A stretch of 34,564 bases of DNA from Deltaproteobacteria bacterium (GTDB taxonomy: Bacteria > Myxococcota_A > Polyangia > Polyangiales > JADJMO01), in contig JACPFM010000174.1 in NCBI GenBank assembly GCA_016182965.1, positions 1 through 34,564 on the forward strand, written 5' to 3'. A model generated the notes under the pieces. That model saw only the letters and a program-made list of their open reading frames with translations, did no database searches and had not been told where the DNA came from. Shown here piece by piece: positions 8,594-15,959 of the stretch; within the stretch, counting starts at the first letter, position 1; the number at the start of each line of letters is the position of its first letter. The position numbers were made by a program, and so were the translations under genes.

Positions 8594-9388
8594 ATGCGCC
8601 TTCAGTTTCTCGCTCGAGCGACGATCGTGACGTTGGTGTTCGCGGCCGCCGGGGCATGCGGCGGAACAACGGCTGCACCCGCACCCGTCTGCACGGCGGG
8701 AGTGACGCAGTCGTGTCTCTGCGTTGGCGGCGGAACGGGCGTTCAAAGCTGCAAGGACGATGGGAGCGGCTTCGCCGCGTGCGATTGCGGAGCCGGTGAC
8801 ACGGGAGCGTCAGACACCCCCGTCGACAGCGACGTCGACGCGTCGCTCTCCGACACCGGCGGCAGCGCGCTGCCAGATACCGAGGTCGCTGACAGCACCG
8901 GCGACACCGCCGCGGACGTGGCGATGGACAGCGGACCGGCCGACGCTCCTGGCGACGCGGGCAGCGGGAGCACCTACAGCGAGGCGTTCACGAAGGGCGT
9001 CACGTCGACGAGCCAATGCACGAGCTGGGACACGTGGCGCAAGAGCCTCTCTGAGACCAAGGTCTACACGATGATCACCGTGAAGGGCCCCGCCGACCCG
9101 AGCGGAAAGAGCTGCACGGACATGGGGGTGTCCGGCCCCAAAGCCGACTCCCTTTGTCAGGCGCTACGCACAGGCGTCTCCGTCAGCCACAGCTGCGGCG
9201 GCGACACCTGGCAGGTGAACCTCTATTGTGGGACCGGGACTGCCGTCGGCCTGATCGTCAATAGCCCGCCTTGCGGATGCGGGACAGGCTACGCGGTTCG
9301 CCCGTGCATCGGTTCCGACAACTGGGGCGGCATCAACGGAGCGACGTGTGCCGCCGAGTCGCAGACGATGACCGTCACTTGCGAGTAG
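8594..9388 (+). CDS. Secreted Cys-rich lipoprotein of unknown function
   Basis: The product is 264 aa. The ATG at 8594 follows GGAG (9-nt gap) and begins a signal peptide, MRLQFLARATIVTLVFAAAG, ending at lipobox Cys22. A short Cys motif (QSCLCVGG, ACDC) follows, then an Asp/Ala/Ser/Thr-rich linker of about 75 residues. The C-terminal domain (~residues 130-264) has about nine Cys and conserved-looking WDTWRKSL, HSCGGDTWQVNLYCG, CGCGTGY and NWGGINGATC. I do not recognise this domain. A frameshifted copy of its last ~65 codons lies at 31008-31235, so the domain has been duplicated locally. Confidence 0.85.
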   Translation: MRLQFLARATIVTLVFAAAGACGGTTAAPAPVCTAGVTQSCLCVGGGTGVQSCKDDGSGFAACDCGAGDTGASDTPVDSDVDASLSDTGGSALPDTEVADSTGDTAADVAMDSGPADAPGDAGSGSTYSEAFTKGVTSTSQCTSWDTWRKSLSETKVYTMITVKGPADPSGKSCTDMGVSGPKADSLCQALRTGVSVSHSCGGDTWQVNLYCGTGTAVGLIVNSPPCGCGTGYAVRPCIGSDNWGGINGATCAAESQTMTVTCE

Positions 9389-9491
9389 CCGTTCGGGGGC
9401 TACGGGCGTCGACGCTGGTCTGCTGGCGACCCGAAGTGATCGCGCGGGTGCGCCGGGGAACAGGGAACCGGGAGCGCAGCGTTCAGGCAGA

Positions 9492-10049
9492 GTGCTCCCG
9501 GGGCGCATCAGGCGAACGTCGGTACGTCGCGCATCGTGGCGGCTCCTCGTCGCCGCGTCGACGCTGTTCGTGATCGGCTGCCGCGAGGCACCGACGGTCA
9601 TTCGCCGCGACGACCACATCGAAGCAGCACGCTCGCCAGTCGATTCGTCGGCCCCGCACGTGCTCGTCGATGCCGCCGGCGAGGCTGCGCCTCCGAACGA
9701 ACGTCTCGATTGCCGCCAGTGGATCGGCATCGAGAGGAACCCGAAACCGCCTCGGTTCCCGCACCGGATCACGCCGCCGCGGGCCGTCGACATTGCCTTC
9801 GCGTGGATGCATCGTCACGGCATCGACGCAGGGATCATCGAAGACGAAGTCGGCTGCCCCAACGAGCGCTGCATCGAGCCGGACGACTGCTGGTTCTCGA
9901 TCATGCTGGTCGATCCAACGACCAGCGCGACTTCGATCAACCTGTTCCGCATCTTCATTCACGCGCAGACCGGTGACGTGAAGCGGCTTGGCACCCTCGC
10001 TGACGGCGGGTACGGCGATCTGATCGAGCACATCGACGCCGGGCGCTGA
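9492..10049 (+). CDS. Small lipoprotein, unknown function
   Basis: The product is 185 aa from a GTG at 9492. An N-terminal basic stretch is followed by a hydrophobic run ending LFVIGC, a plausible lipobox. The mature part contains four further Cys (LDCRQW, VGCPNERCIEPDDCW) that could form two disulphides. The C-terminal half looks like a compact alpha/beta domain (WFSIMLVDPTTSATSINLFR, IFIHAQTGDVKRLG); a short protein with a D-x-TG-x-V-like strand suggests a small periplasmic domain, but I cannot assign a family. The start is uncertain because no clear ribosome site is present. Confidence 0.7.
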   Translation: MLPGRIRRTSVRRASWRLLVAASTLFVIGCREAPTVIRRDDHIEAARSPVDSSAPHVLVDAAGEAAPPNERLDCRQWIGIERNPKPPRFPHRITPPRAVDIAFAWMHRHGIDAGIIEDEVGCPNERCIEPDDCWFSIMLVDPTTSATSINLFRIFIHAQTGDVKRLGTLADGGYGDLIEHIDAGR

Positions 10050-10178
10050 CCGGTGGCAGCGGCGCGCCCAGGGCGCGTGGACTCGCGGCTCAGGCGCCCG
10101 GCTTCGTAGCGCTCGCGCTGGTTATCTTCGAGCGCCGGTCGCTGGTGGGCGAGGATGGCCGTAGGAGCACGTGATCGC

Positions 10179-10184
10179 TATCTT
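10179..10184 (+). promoter_or_regulatory. Candidate -10 box (TATCTT) for a leaderless transcript
   Basis: TATCTT ends 6 nt before a GTG at 10191. This GTG is where acetyltransferase homology begins (LPPRIETERLQLR), which supports it as the true start over the ATG at 10155. Confidence 0.4.
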
Positions 10185-10190
10185 GATTTG

Positions 10191-10733
10191 GTGCTCCCCC
10201 CGAGGATCGAGACCGAGCGCCTTCAGCTGCGCGCGCCGGTGGGCGGCGACGCCGTTGCCATCTACGACCGCTACGGGCGTGATCCCGAGGTCACGCGCTA
10301 CCTGTCGTGGCGCACGCACACGCACCTCGACGACGCGCGTGCCTACGTCGCGACCGTGATGGCGGACTGGGACGACGCGATCGCGCCGCGTCGCACCTGG
10401 ACGATCACGCTCCGGGACGACGACACCGCGGTCGGGCAGATCGGGCTGCTCTCGCAGGGACACCGCATGCAGATGGGCTACGTGCTCATGCGCGCGCTGT
10501 GGGGCCACGGGTACGTGCCCGAGGCGGCACGCGCGCTCGTCGGAGCCGCGCTCTCGCTCCCGCAGGTGCATCGGGTGTGGGCCTTCTGCGACGTCGAGAA
10601 CCTCGCGTCGGCGCGGGTGATGGAGAAGGCGGGCATGCAACGCGAGGGTGTGCTGCGCCGCTGGGCCGTGCACCCGAACGTGAGCGCCGTGCCGCGCGAC
10701 GTGCTCGCGTACGCGATCGTGCGCGAGGTCTGA
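10191..10733 (+). CDS. GNAT-family N-acetyltransferase (RimJ/RimL-like)
   Basis: The 180-aa protein opens with PRIETERLQLRAP, the usual first strand of RimJ/RimL-type acetyltransferases. It continues with TWTITLRDDDTAVGQIGLL (beta4 region), the acetyl-CoA pyrophosphate-binding segment ALWGHGYVPEA (Q/R-x-x-G-x-G/A-like) and the ENLASARVMEKAGM helix typical of the family. Such enzymes transfer acetyl from acetyl-CoA to an amine, often a protein N-terminus or a small molecule; the acceptor cannot be predicted. I place the start at GTG 10191 because family homology starts there and a TATCTT box precedes it by 6 nt. An in-frame ATG at 10155 would add 12 residues. Confidence 0.9.
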   Translation: MLPPRIETERLQLRAPVGGDAVAIYDRYGRDPEVTRYLSWRTHTHLDDARAYVATVMADWDDAIAPRRTWTITLRDDDTAVGQIGLLSQGHRMQMGYVLMRALWGHGYVPEAARALVGAALSLPQVHRVWAFCDVENLASARVMEKAGMQREGVLRRWAVHPNVSAVPRDVLAYAIVREV

Positions 10734-10756
10734 GGCGCGCCACGCCTCACCTCACC

Positions 10757-10862
10757 CTACGCGCGGTCGTGATCGTCACCCACGAACACGACCGCGCGCA
10801 CCTTTTCGCCCAACCGGACCCGGGTCCCGCTGATGGTGCTGGAAGTGGTGCCCATCAAGCCC
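10757..10862 (-). pseudogene. 3' tail of an unknown gene (minus strand)
   Basis: About 34 codons ending at a TAG (10757-10759) read TTSSTISGTRVRLGEKVRAV and then VFVGDDHDRA. The codon bias is G/C-rich and the end resembles a natural C-terminus. There is no start and upstream the frame becomes low-quality, so the 5' part is missing. Its broken end meets the broken end of the plus-strand tail at 10864. Confidence 0.4.
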
Positions 10863-10863
10863 G

Positions 10864-11052
10864 GTGGTGACAGGTCGTGCGCTCGCCGTACGTGCGACGA
10901 AGGAGTGGACCGATGCCGATGCCAACGAGGCGCTCGACGCGATCGACGCTCCCGACCGCGCCGAGGCGTTCGCGTGGAGCCTCGCACGCGTGCGGTCGAT
11001 GGCGGCGTCGATCGGAGTCGCGACGCTCTTCCGGTCGCTGGCGGAGACGTGA
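10864..11052 (+). pseudogene. 3' tail of an unknown gene (plus strand), or a 62-aa protein
   Basis: This frame encodes an alpha-helical stretch (KEWTDADANEALDAI, then RAEAFAWSLARVRSMAASIG and a short tail) ending at TGA 11050-11052, with strong third-position G/C. The only starts are weak GTGs with no ribosome site. I favour a C-terminal remnant, head-to-head with 10757-10862. A small intact protein cannot be excluded. Confidence 0.4.
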
Positions 11053-11201
11053 GTTTCGGAGCAACTGCGCGGGTGGGCAGGCCGGCCGTCACAATCGGTG
11101 TCCGCCGGCTGCGTCACGTTCTGTCGCTTGTCGCAGTGGAGAGCGTGACCAGGGACCGGGAGCTGCCGACCTGCTAACTTCCGGGACGGAGGTCCGCCCG
11201 C

Positions 11202-11768
11202 ATGACGCGACTGACCCATCGTTTCACTGCGACGCACGTCGACGGCTCACGCCTGCTGGGGCGCGCCGCTGCGTTCCTGCTGATCGGCCTCGCCGCGGGT
11301 CCGGCCTCGGCCGGGCGCACGCCGCGGACCGGCCCGACGATCGAGGCCGGCGGCAGCCTCGCCGAGGTCTGGCATACGTACGCGGACCGCCCGCGATCGC
11401 TGACGGGCATCGGGCACTTCGGCGCCGGTGCGTTCGTGCATCCGAAGGTCGCGATCCTGCTCCGGTTCGCGGCTCTGCCGGTCATGCTTCAACCGGCGTC
11501 CTTCACCTCTCACTTCGGCGTCGACGTGCAGTGGTGGCCCACGTCGTCGCTCTTCGTGGCCGCCGGAGGTGGCGCCGCGTACTGGCACACCTTCCGGGCA
11601 GAGCGCGACCCGATGTCGGGCATCGGCGCGACGGCCCGCGCCGGCTGGGCGTTCGTCGAGCGGCGGAGGACCACCGTCCGCGTCGGCGTCGAGGTGCTGC
11701 CGACGTGGTTCCGGGGAGGGCATTCGAGCACGGCCGTCGCGCTCGTGATCGACTGGCAAAGGCTCTGA
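11202..11768 (+). CDS. Small outer-membrane beta-barrel-like protein
   Basis: The protein is 188 aa. An ATG with GGAGG 9 nt upstream and a TAACTT -10-like box at 11175-11180 support the start. The N-terminus is a signal peptide (RAAAFLLIGLAAGPASA). The mature part has repeated amphipathic strands rich in aromatic residues and glycine (FGAGAFVHPKVAILLRFA, LFVAAGGGAAYWHTF, TARAGWAFVERRRTTVRVGV) and ends in a hydrophobic strand close to the C-terminus, as in 8-10-stranded barrels. No specific family is recognised. It converges on gene 11777-12322 with only 8 nt between stop codons. Confidence 0.75.
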   Translation: MTRLTHRFTATHVDGSRLLGRAAAFLLIGLAAGPASAGRTPRTGPTIEAGGSLAEVWHTYADRPRSLTGIGHFGAGAFVHPKVAILLRFAALPVMLQPASFTSHFGVDVQWWPTSSLFVAAGGGAAYWHTFRAERDPMSGIGATARAGWAFVERRRTTVRVGVEVLPTWFRGGHSSTAVALVIDWQRL

Positions 11769-11781
11769 GCGGGGGCTCAGA
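11764..11781. terminator. Hairpin overlapping the two convergent stop codons
   Basis: TCTGAGC and GCTCAGA form a perfect 7-bp stem around GGGG. The stem includes the TGA of gene 11202 and the TGA of gene 11777 on the other strand. It could act in both directions, but there is no T-run. Confidence 0.35.
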
Positions 11782-12322
11782 ACCTGAACCGAAACATCGG
11801 GTGGAATGCCAGCGCGAGATACTCCTGGTCGTCAGAGAAATGCTCGCCAACGGCGGCGATCTCCAGCCCGTAGTCGACCTGGCTGGTGGACTGAACGAGC
11901 AGGCGAAGCCGGGCCTCTGAATGCCGCCCCACGAGGCCGGGCTCGTACGCGTGCAGAATGGCTGGACCCATGGCAATGCCCCCGCTGATTTCGACACGCC
12001 CGATCGGGATGACGAGGTCGACGGTGGCCAGACCGACGGTGGCATGAGCGTGAGGCGCGAACGTCGCCCCGATGGCGATGAACGGAACGGGGCGCCACTG
12101 GTAGTAGCCAGCGACGCCGAGCATCGGATCGCGCGCGAACGCGAGAATCAACTGCGCACCGACCGAATGGTGACCGCCGCCGATCCATTCTCGAGCTTCG
12201 ATCGAAGGCGCCTGTCGCGCTCCACGAGCTCCGCCTGCGACCGTGCAAGCAGCCAGTCCGAGAAGAATCGTGCAAAGGGCGCTCGAGGTGCGACGCACGC
12301 TACGCACGCTACGCCCCAGCAT
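11777..12322 (-). CDS. Barrel-like envelope protein, second gene of a coupled pair
   Basis: The product is 181 aa starting MLGRSVRSVRRTSSALCTIL. A signal sequence (LCTILLGLAACTVAGGARG) precedes a beta-rich body: HHSVGAQLILAFARDP, GYYQWRPVPFIAIGATFAPH, VDLVIPIGRVEISGGIAMG, then a terminal strand ending in FRFRF with a C-terminal Phe, as in many outer-membrane barrels. The start overlaps the stop of gene 12309-13358 by 14 nt, so translation is probably coupled. A piece of this gene (12038-12195) recurs at 19495-19620 with a 32-bp deletion. Confidence 0.75.
   Translation of the reverse strand: MLGRSVRSVRRTSSALCTILLGLAACTVAGGARGARQAPSIEAREWIGGGHHSVGAQLILAFARDPMLGVAGYYQWRPVPFIAIGATFAPHAHATVGLATVDLVIPIGRVEISGGIAMGPAILHAYEPGLVGRHSEARLRLLVQSTSQVDYGLEIAAVGEHFSDDQEYLALAFHPMFRFRF
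12038..12195 (-). repeat. Donor-like copy of a repeat shared with 19495-19620
   Basis: This lies inside gene 11777-12322. The match to 19495-19620 starts GGTGGCATGAGCGTG and ends CCATTCTCGAG. I count 4 mismatches over 126 aligned bases, plus a 32-bp gap in the other copy. Confidence 0.9.
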
Positions 12323-13358
12323 CCGCGCACGCTGGCAGCGGCGGTGGCGCGGGCGGCGCGGCGACGATCGCGGAAGGCGCCGCCGTCGGCAAGACGTCGA
12401 ACCCGATCCCGAACGAGATGCCGTCGCACGAGCGCGCCGGGTCCTGGAGATCGGGCGCTCCGATGACCGTATCGGCGAATGTGCTGAACCCCTCCTCGAC
12501 GGTGGCCAACGCCTCGTCACGGCAGAATCCTGCCTCCGCGGCCCAGGTGTCGGCAGCACGCACGACCTCCTCGTTCGGAAGCGCCCCAGCAATGACGCCG
12601 CGGCCGTCGCGCGTGTCGAGCGTGATCACCGCGCTCGCCTGCAAATCGATCGGCCCGGCGAACATCGGGACCCAAATCGGGCCGAGCGCCTCGCCGACGT
12701 CGCCGCTCACCCACACCCCCTTGCTCACGTAGCCGCGCGGGAATTGGCGAACGGGCCGCTGCACGTCGCCGTCAAGGACGCTCGAGTCCCAAACCGGCCA
12801 GCGCTCGTCCGGCCGAAACGCCGGCGTGCCCGCGAACGGACCCGCTGCGTAGAGCGCGCCCGGCGCCTGCGCGTTGTCGCCGCCGACCGCGCCGTCGATG
12901 CGAAGGAGCAACGTGTAACGCCCCGTGGTGATTTCGCGGTTCGCGGTCTCCTCCATGTCGGACTTCAGCGAGAACACTACGGCCATGATGTGCGCGCCGA
13001 AGTTGTTGTCGATGCCCTCCGCGCCGTCGGAAAGCATCTTGGTGTGCGACTCCGGGTGACGCTTGCAGCTGTTCCGCGAGAGCTTCGAGTCCTCGGCCGT
13101 CGTCGTGCGGCGATCGAGATCGTAGCCATACTGCCTCCAAGCAACGCTCGAGATGGCGCCGGTCTGACGATCGCTCCGCCCGAGCCAGACGCGCGAGAGC
13201 ACGAACCAGCGGCGCTCACCGGTGGTGGTCGTCGTCGGTCGCGGAGGCGGACGCCGGCTCGCAGGCGGCGGGGGCTCCGCCGGGGACTCCGGCGGGTCCG
13301 CCGCACAGGCCGTGCCCGCCGCAAGGGTCAGCAGCACGAGGAGCAGCCGGTCTCGCAT
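12309..13358 (-). CDS. Lipoprotein of unknown function, first gene of a coupled pair
   Basis: The product is 349 aa. MRDRLLLVLLTLAAGTAC is a signal peptide with a lipobox, giving the start at 13358 and not the upstream 13415. A Pro/Thr-rich linker (about residues 20-45) follows. The main domain has conserved-looking segments RRWFVLSRVWLG, NNFGAHIMAVVFSLKSDMEE, RYTLLLRIDG, PDERWPVWDSSVLDG and IDLQASAVITLDTRDG, suggesting a beta-sandwich. The C-terminus is Pro/Ala-rich. I do not recognise the domain. It overlaps the barrel-like gene by 14 nt, so the two products may work together at the envelope. A 96-bp segment of it is repeated at 15265-15360. Confidence 0.8.
   Translation of the reverse strand: MRDRLLLVLLTLAAGTACAADPPESPAEPPPPASRRPPPRPTTTTTGERRWFVLSRVWLGRSDRQTGAISSVAWRQYGYDLDRRTTTAEDSKLSRNSCKRHPESHTKMLSDGAEGIDNNFGAHIMAVVFSLKSDMEETANREITTGRYTLLLRIDGAVGGDNAQAPGALYAAGPFAGTPAFRPDERWPVWDSSVLDGDVQRPVRQFPRGYVSKGVWVSGDVGEALGPIWVPMFAGPIDLQASAVITLDTRDGRGVIAGALPNEEVVRAADTWAAEAGFCRDEALATVEEGFSTFADTVIGAPDLQDPARSCDGISFGIGFDVLPTAAPSAIVAAPPAPPPLPACADAGA
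12399..12494 (-). repeat. 96-bp segment also present at 15265-15360
   Basis: It lies inside gene 12309-13358 and encodes EGFSTFADTVIGAPDLQDPA plus the next ~12 residues. It is identical to 15265-15360 except at 12405 (G) versus 15271 (A). Confidence 0.95.
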
Positions 13359-13485
13359 GGCCGCCAGGACAGCAACGGCCGCACCAGTCCGCGACGACTC
13401 GAGCGCCGTGACCAAGCGGTCGATCGCTGGTCGATTTGGCCGGTGGGCTCGCCAGCCGTGTTGCTGCGCGTCGACACCGTTGTCG

Positions 13486-13719
13486 TCACGGCACAGGGAC
13501 GGCGTCGCATCGCACCAGTCCGTCGCTAGCGAGCGGCATGCTCACGCCGACCGCCGTGCTGCCGATGGCGCCGACGAGATCGAGCTTCAGCGACAACAGG
13601 CGTCGCGCCGCCGAAATTGCCACCCGCGTTCACCGCCGGCGGCAACGAGGACGCGCATCGGCACACGCGCGGACCCGCGGCGAGCCGGTCCTGGACGGTC
13701 GGGCAACCGGCAACCCGAC
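13486..13719 (-). pseudogene. Remnant of a gene 3' end, probably frameshifted
   Basis: Two overlapping minus frames both contain protein-like sequence. One reads VNAGGNFGGATPVVAEA near 13620. The other reads LSLKLDLVGAIGSTAVGVSM and ends at a TGA (13486-13488) after VRCDAVPVP. The switch near 13600 suggests a frameshift in an old C-terminal gene piece. No start is seen, and the family is unknown. The rest of the gap (13359-13485) holds nothing I can support. Confidence 0.35.
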
Positions 13720-14544
13720 TCAGAGTCCCGACTGGAACACGATTGGGTACACCACGAGCACCTTTCCGACCTCCGGCGGCGGGAACGCGAGGCTTCGCAC
13801 CACGCCGAGCAGGCATCCCTCGAGTGTCGCGTCGTCCATCGTCGCATCGACGGTGATCTTCTCTCCGGTGACGGCACCTTGCTCGTTGATGAGGAACTCG
13901 AAGCGGGCCGTGCCGAACGCCTGTTGGTTCTTCTTCAGGACGTCCTCGTAACACGCACGAAGCATGGGGAACTTCGCGCGAATCGTCGGTTTGATGATGT
14001 CGGGCAGCAGTCTTCCCCGGATGTCGGTGCCGTTCTCCGTCAGAGACAAGGTGTCGCTCACCGCGTGCATCGTGATGTCGTACTTGGTCTCGCCCTTCGC
14101 ATCGGCTGTGAACCTCTGTGCCGCGAGTGCCTTCTCGACGCACTGCGAGAGTTCGCCGACGCCGATCGATCCTCCGGCGCGCTTCGCGGAGATCACCGCG
14201 CCGTGGTCGTCGATGCTCAACGAGATCTCGAGGGTGCCCTCGGGCGTGCCCTTCTTCGAGGCCTCATTGCGACAGCGAAACAGCGCGGGGAAGGCCAAAC
14301 ATGCGCCTGCACCGATGTCGGGCGCTCGCGGGTCGCTCATGTCACGAGGGCCGCCCGTCACCTTCAGTCCGTGGGGCGTGGCAAGTAGGAGCCCGTCGAC
14401 GCAGAAGAGTGGTCTCTCGGACTTCGGGGCCGGCGCCGAGATGGGCGCCGGTTCGGGGCGGGCCGGTGCTGACTCCAGCGCCGCGGGCGTCGGTCGCGCG
14501 GCACCACACCCGAGCAACACGATGGCGGCGAGCGGGAAGCGCAT
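13720..14544 (-). CDS. Lipoprotein with AgmX/PglI-type C-terminal domain
   Basis: The product is 274 aa. MRFPLAAIVLLGCGAARP is a lipoprotein signal peptide (lipobox LLGC), which fixes the start at 14544. A Pro/Ala/Ser-rich linker runs to about residue 45, then a short Cys-containing domain (LFCVDGLLLATPHG, CLAFPALFRCRNEA). The C-terminal ~90 residues match the AgmX/PglI C-terminal pattern: RAKFPMLRACYEDVLKKNQ, GTARFEFLINEQGAVTGEK, DDATLEGCLLGVVRSLAFP, then VLVVYPIVFQ. That domain occurs in myxobacterial gliding and envelope proteins and has a TonB-C-like fold; an envelope role here is inference. Gene 14648-15223 lies 103 nt upstream in the same direction. Confidence 0.85.
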   Translation of the reverse strand: MRFPLAAIVLLGCGAARPTPAALESAPARPEPAPISAPAPKSERPLFCVDGLLLATPHGLKVTGGPRDMSDPRAPDIGAGACLAFPALFRCRNEASKKGTPEGTLEISLSIDDHGAVISAKRAGGSIGVGELSQCVEKALAAQRFTADAKGETKYDITMHAVSDTLSLTENGTDIRGRLLPDIIKPTIRAKFPMLRACYEDVLKKNQQAFGTARFEFLINEQGAVTGEKITVDATMDDATLEGCLLGVVRSLAFPPPEVGKVLVVYPIVFQSGL

Positions 14545-14647
14545 GGTGCGGCCATCGCACCAGAGGAGACCGCGCTCGACAACTGCGTGAGGCTCACGCG
14601 GCACCGCGCATCGCGCGCCGCGGATGGTCACCGTACTCCGGTCCGCT

Positions 14648-15223
14648 TCAGAAGAATGACCGGATCCCGACGGTCGCCGTGACGGGAAAGATCGGGACCG
14701 CGTACCACCACTTCTCCCGCCGAAGCCCCGGATCGCCGGAGTAGAAGGTCCGCGACAGCACGATCGGGATGTCGAGGAACAGCTCGACCTTGCCGACCGA
14801 CGCTGAGATCTCACCCTCGACATCGACGAACCATCCAGGGCTGCGGGTATGGGGCTGGCCGCTGCCGCACGTCGGGCACCATTCGCCGAACCCGTAGGCG
14901 AATCCTGCCGCCCCGCGCAGGCCGCCGCGGACGTTCTTGCCCCAGCGACTGCCGATCGTCCCGCCGACCAGCGCGGCGTTGAACGCATCATCTGTGATCG
15001 ACTTGCCCTTGTTCCAGACGCGCTCGTAACCCGCGACACCGCCGACGAACAGACCGCGGTGGAACGTATGGTCGTACTGCAGCCGCGTCCCAGCGATGGC
15101 GCCACCTTCGAGGTAATCGCCCTGCGGCTCCGAACCGACAGACATTACCCAGCCGGTCGAGGCTGAGACCGAGATGGCGTGCGGGCTCGTGGCAGCGGCC
15201 GCGAGCAGCGTGGCGAGTAACAT
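14648..15223 (-). CDS. Outer-membrane beta-barrel-like protein
   Basis: The product is 191 aa. MLLATLLAAAATSPHA is a short signal peptide. The body alternates aromatic/hydrophobic strands: GGAIAGTRLQYDHTF, GLFVGGVAGYERVW, GGLRGAAGFAYGFGEW, VDVEGEISASVGKVELFLDI, and a last strand VTATVGIRSFF with a C-terminal Phe. This is a classical signature of barrel proteins recognised by the assembly machinery. A loop carries a CPTC pair. A TAGAAT box lies 6 nt before the ATG and no Shine-Dalgarno is present. The specific family is unknown. Confidence 0.8.
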   Translation of the reverse strand: MLLATLLAAAATSPHAISVSASTGWVMSVGSEPQGDYLEGGAIAGTRLQYDHTFHRGLFVGGVAGYERVWNKGKSITDDAFNAALVGGTIGSRWGKNVRGGLRGAAGFAYGFGEWCPTCGSGQPHTRSPGWFVDVEGEISASVGKVELFLDIPIVLSRTFYSGDPGLRREKWWYAVPIFPVTATVGIRSFF

Positions 15224-15229
15224 GCGCTG

Positions 15230-15235
15230 ATTCTA
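15230..15235 (-). promoter_or_regulatory. Candidate -10 box (TAGAAT) for a leaderless transcript
   Basis: On the minus strand TAGAAT ends 6 nt before the ATG at 15223. The 96-bp duplicated segment begins only 30 bp further upstream, so it may have replaced native promoter sequence. Confidence 0.4.
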
Positions 15236-15264
15236 GGCTGGGGCGCCGCTCCTCGCGACGACCG

Positions 15265-15360
15265 GAACCCAATCCCGAACGAGATGCCGTCGCACGAGCG
15301 CGCCGGGTCCTGGAGATCGGGCGCTCCGATGACCGTATCGGCGAATGTGCTGAACCCCTC
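15265..15360 (-). repeat. Displaced 96-bp copy of a segment of the lipoprotein gene 12309-13358
   Basis: It is 95/96 identical to 12399-12494, in the same orientation. It keeps the EGFSTFADTV reading but is flanked by unrelated sequence on both sides. It is joined out of frame to the lipoprotein 5' fragment at 15361-15536. Confidence 0.95.
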
Positions 15361-15536
15361 ATCGCATCGTTCGACCCGAAGTGAGCGACAGGGTTTCGAG
15401 AGGCGGACGGTGCAGCCGGGCCGACACCGGCATCGGTGGCGCTCGCGCCGTCGGAAGGTTGGGCCGGGACCGGACCATCGGATTGACCGGCGCAGCCGGC
15501 GGCGAAGAGGGCGGCAATGGCGAGGGCGCGGGCCAC
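15361..15536 (-). pseudogene. 5' fragment of a lipoprotein gene, truncated at the 96-bp copy
   Basis: From a GTG at 15536 the frame reads a signal peptide ALAIAALFAAGC (lipobox), then an Asp/Ala/Ser/Pro-rich linker (GPVPAQPSDGASATDAGVG) typical of the lipoproteins here. Coding sense ends at about 15361, where the 96-bp copy begins in another frame. I read it as the start of a lipoprotein gene whose body was lost or replaced. The stretch 15537-15702 upstream shows no gene; it contains a 17-nt match to 5437-5453. Confidence 0.5.
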
Positions 15537-15702
15537 GGCTCGCGCGTCGGTGCAACCTACGTTCCGGGCTGCATGGCACGGGGCGGCCAGGAGCGACGAA
15601 CAGTGTCGCGCCTCGTCCGGGATCCGCCTCCATGCGTCCGCAGCACCTCGAGGGCCGGCGATCCTGGCCAGCAGCCTCGTACTTGGGGCACGCTTATCGG
15701 CG

Positions 15703-15957
15703 ATGCAGCGACTCATCGTCGTCGTCCTGGTACTTGCCGGATGCCCGACGACAACGGGTGCGCATACTGGGTCACTCCACCTCGGTCGTGCGGTAGCGGT
15801 GCGAGACGCGCTGCGCGGGCAGGAGCCGCGCAGCCGACCCCCCGCTCACGTGGACGCGCCAGCCCGACGCGTCGTCGTCACGACCATCACGCTGGCAGCC
15901 GCGGCGGCCTCCCCTCGTTCCCCCTCGAAGAATGAAGTCTCGTGCGGAGGTACATGA
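15703..15957 (+). CDS. Small lipoprotein, 84 aa, overlapping the next gene
   Basis: MQRLIVVVLVLAGCPTTTGA is a clear lipoprotein signal with lipobox LAGC. The remaining ~65 residues are low in recognisable structure (RDALRGQEPRSRPPAHVD, VVVTTITLAAAAASP) and could be a truncated or degenerate body. The TGA at 15955-15957 lies 2 nt before the ATG at 15960 and overlaps the alternative ATG at 15954 as ATGA. Translation of the two lipoproteins may therefore be coupled. It could also be a decayed 5' end. Confidence 0.5.
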   Translation: MQRLIVVVLVLAGCPTTTGAHTGSLHLGRAVAVRDALRGQEPRSRPPAHVDAPARRVVVTTITLAAAAASPRSPSKNEVSCGGT

Positions 15958-15959
15958 CC

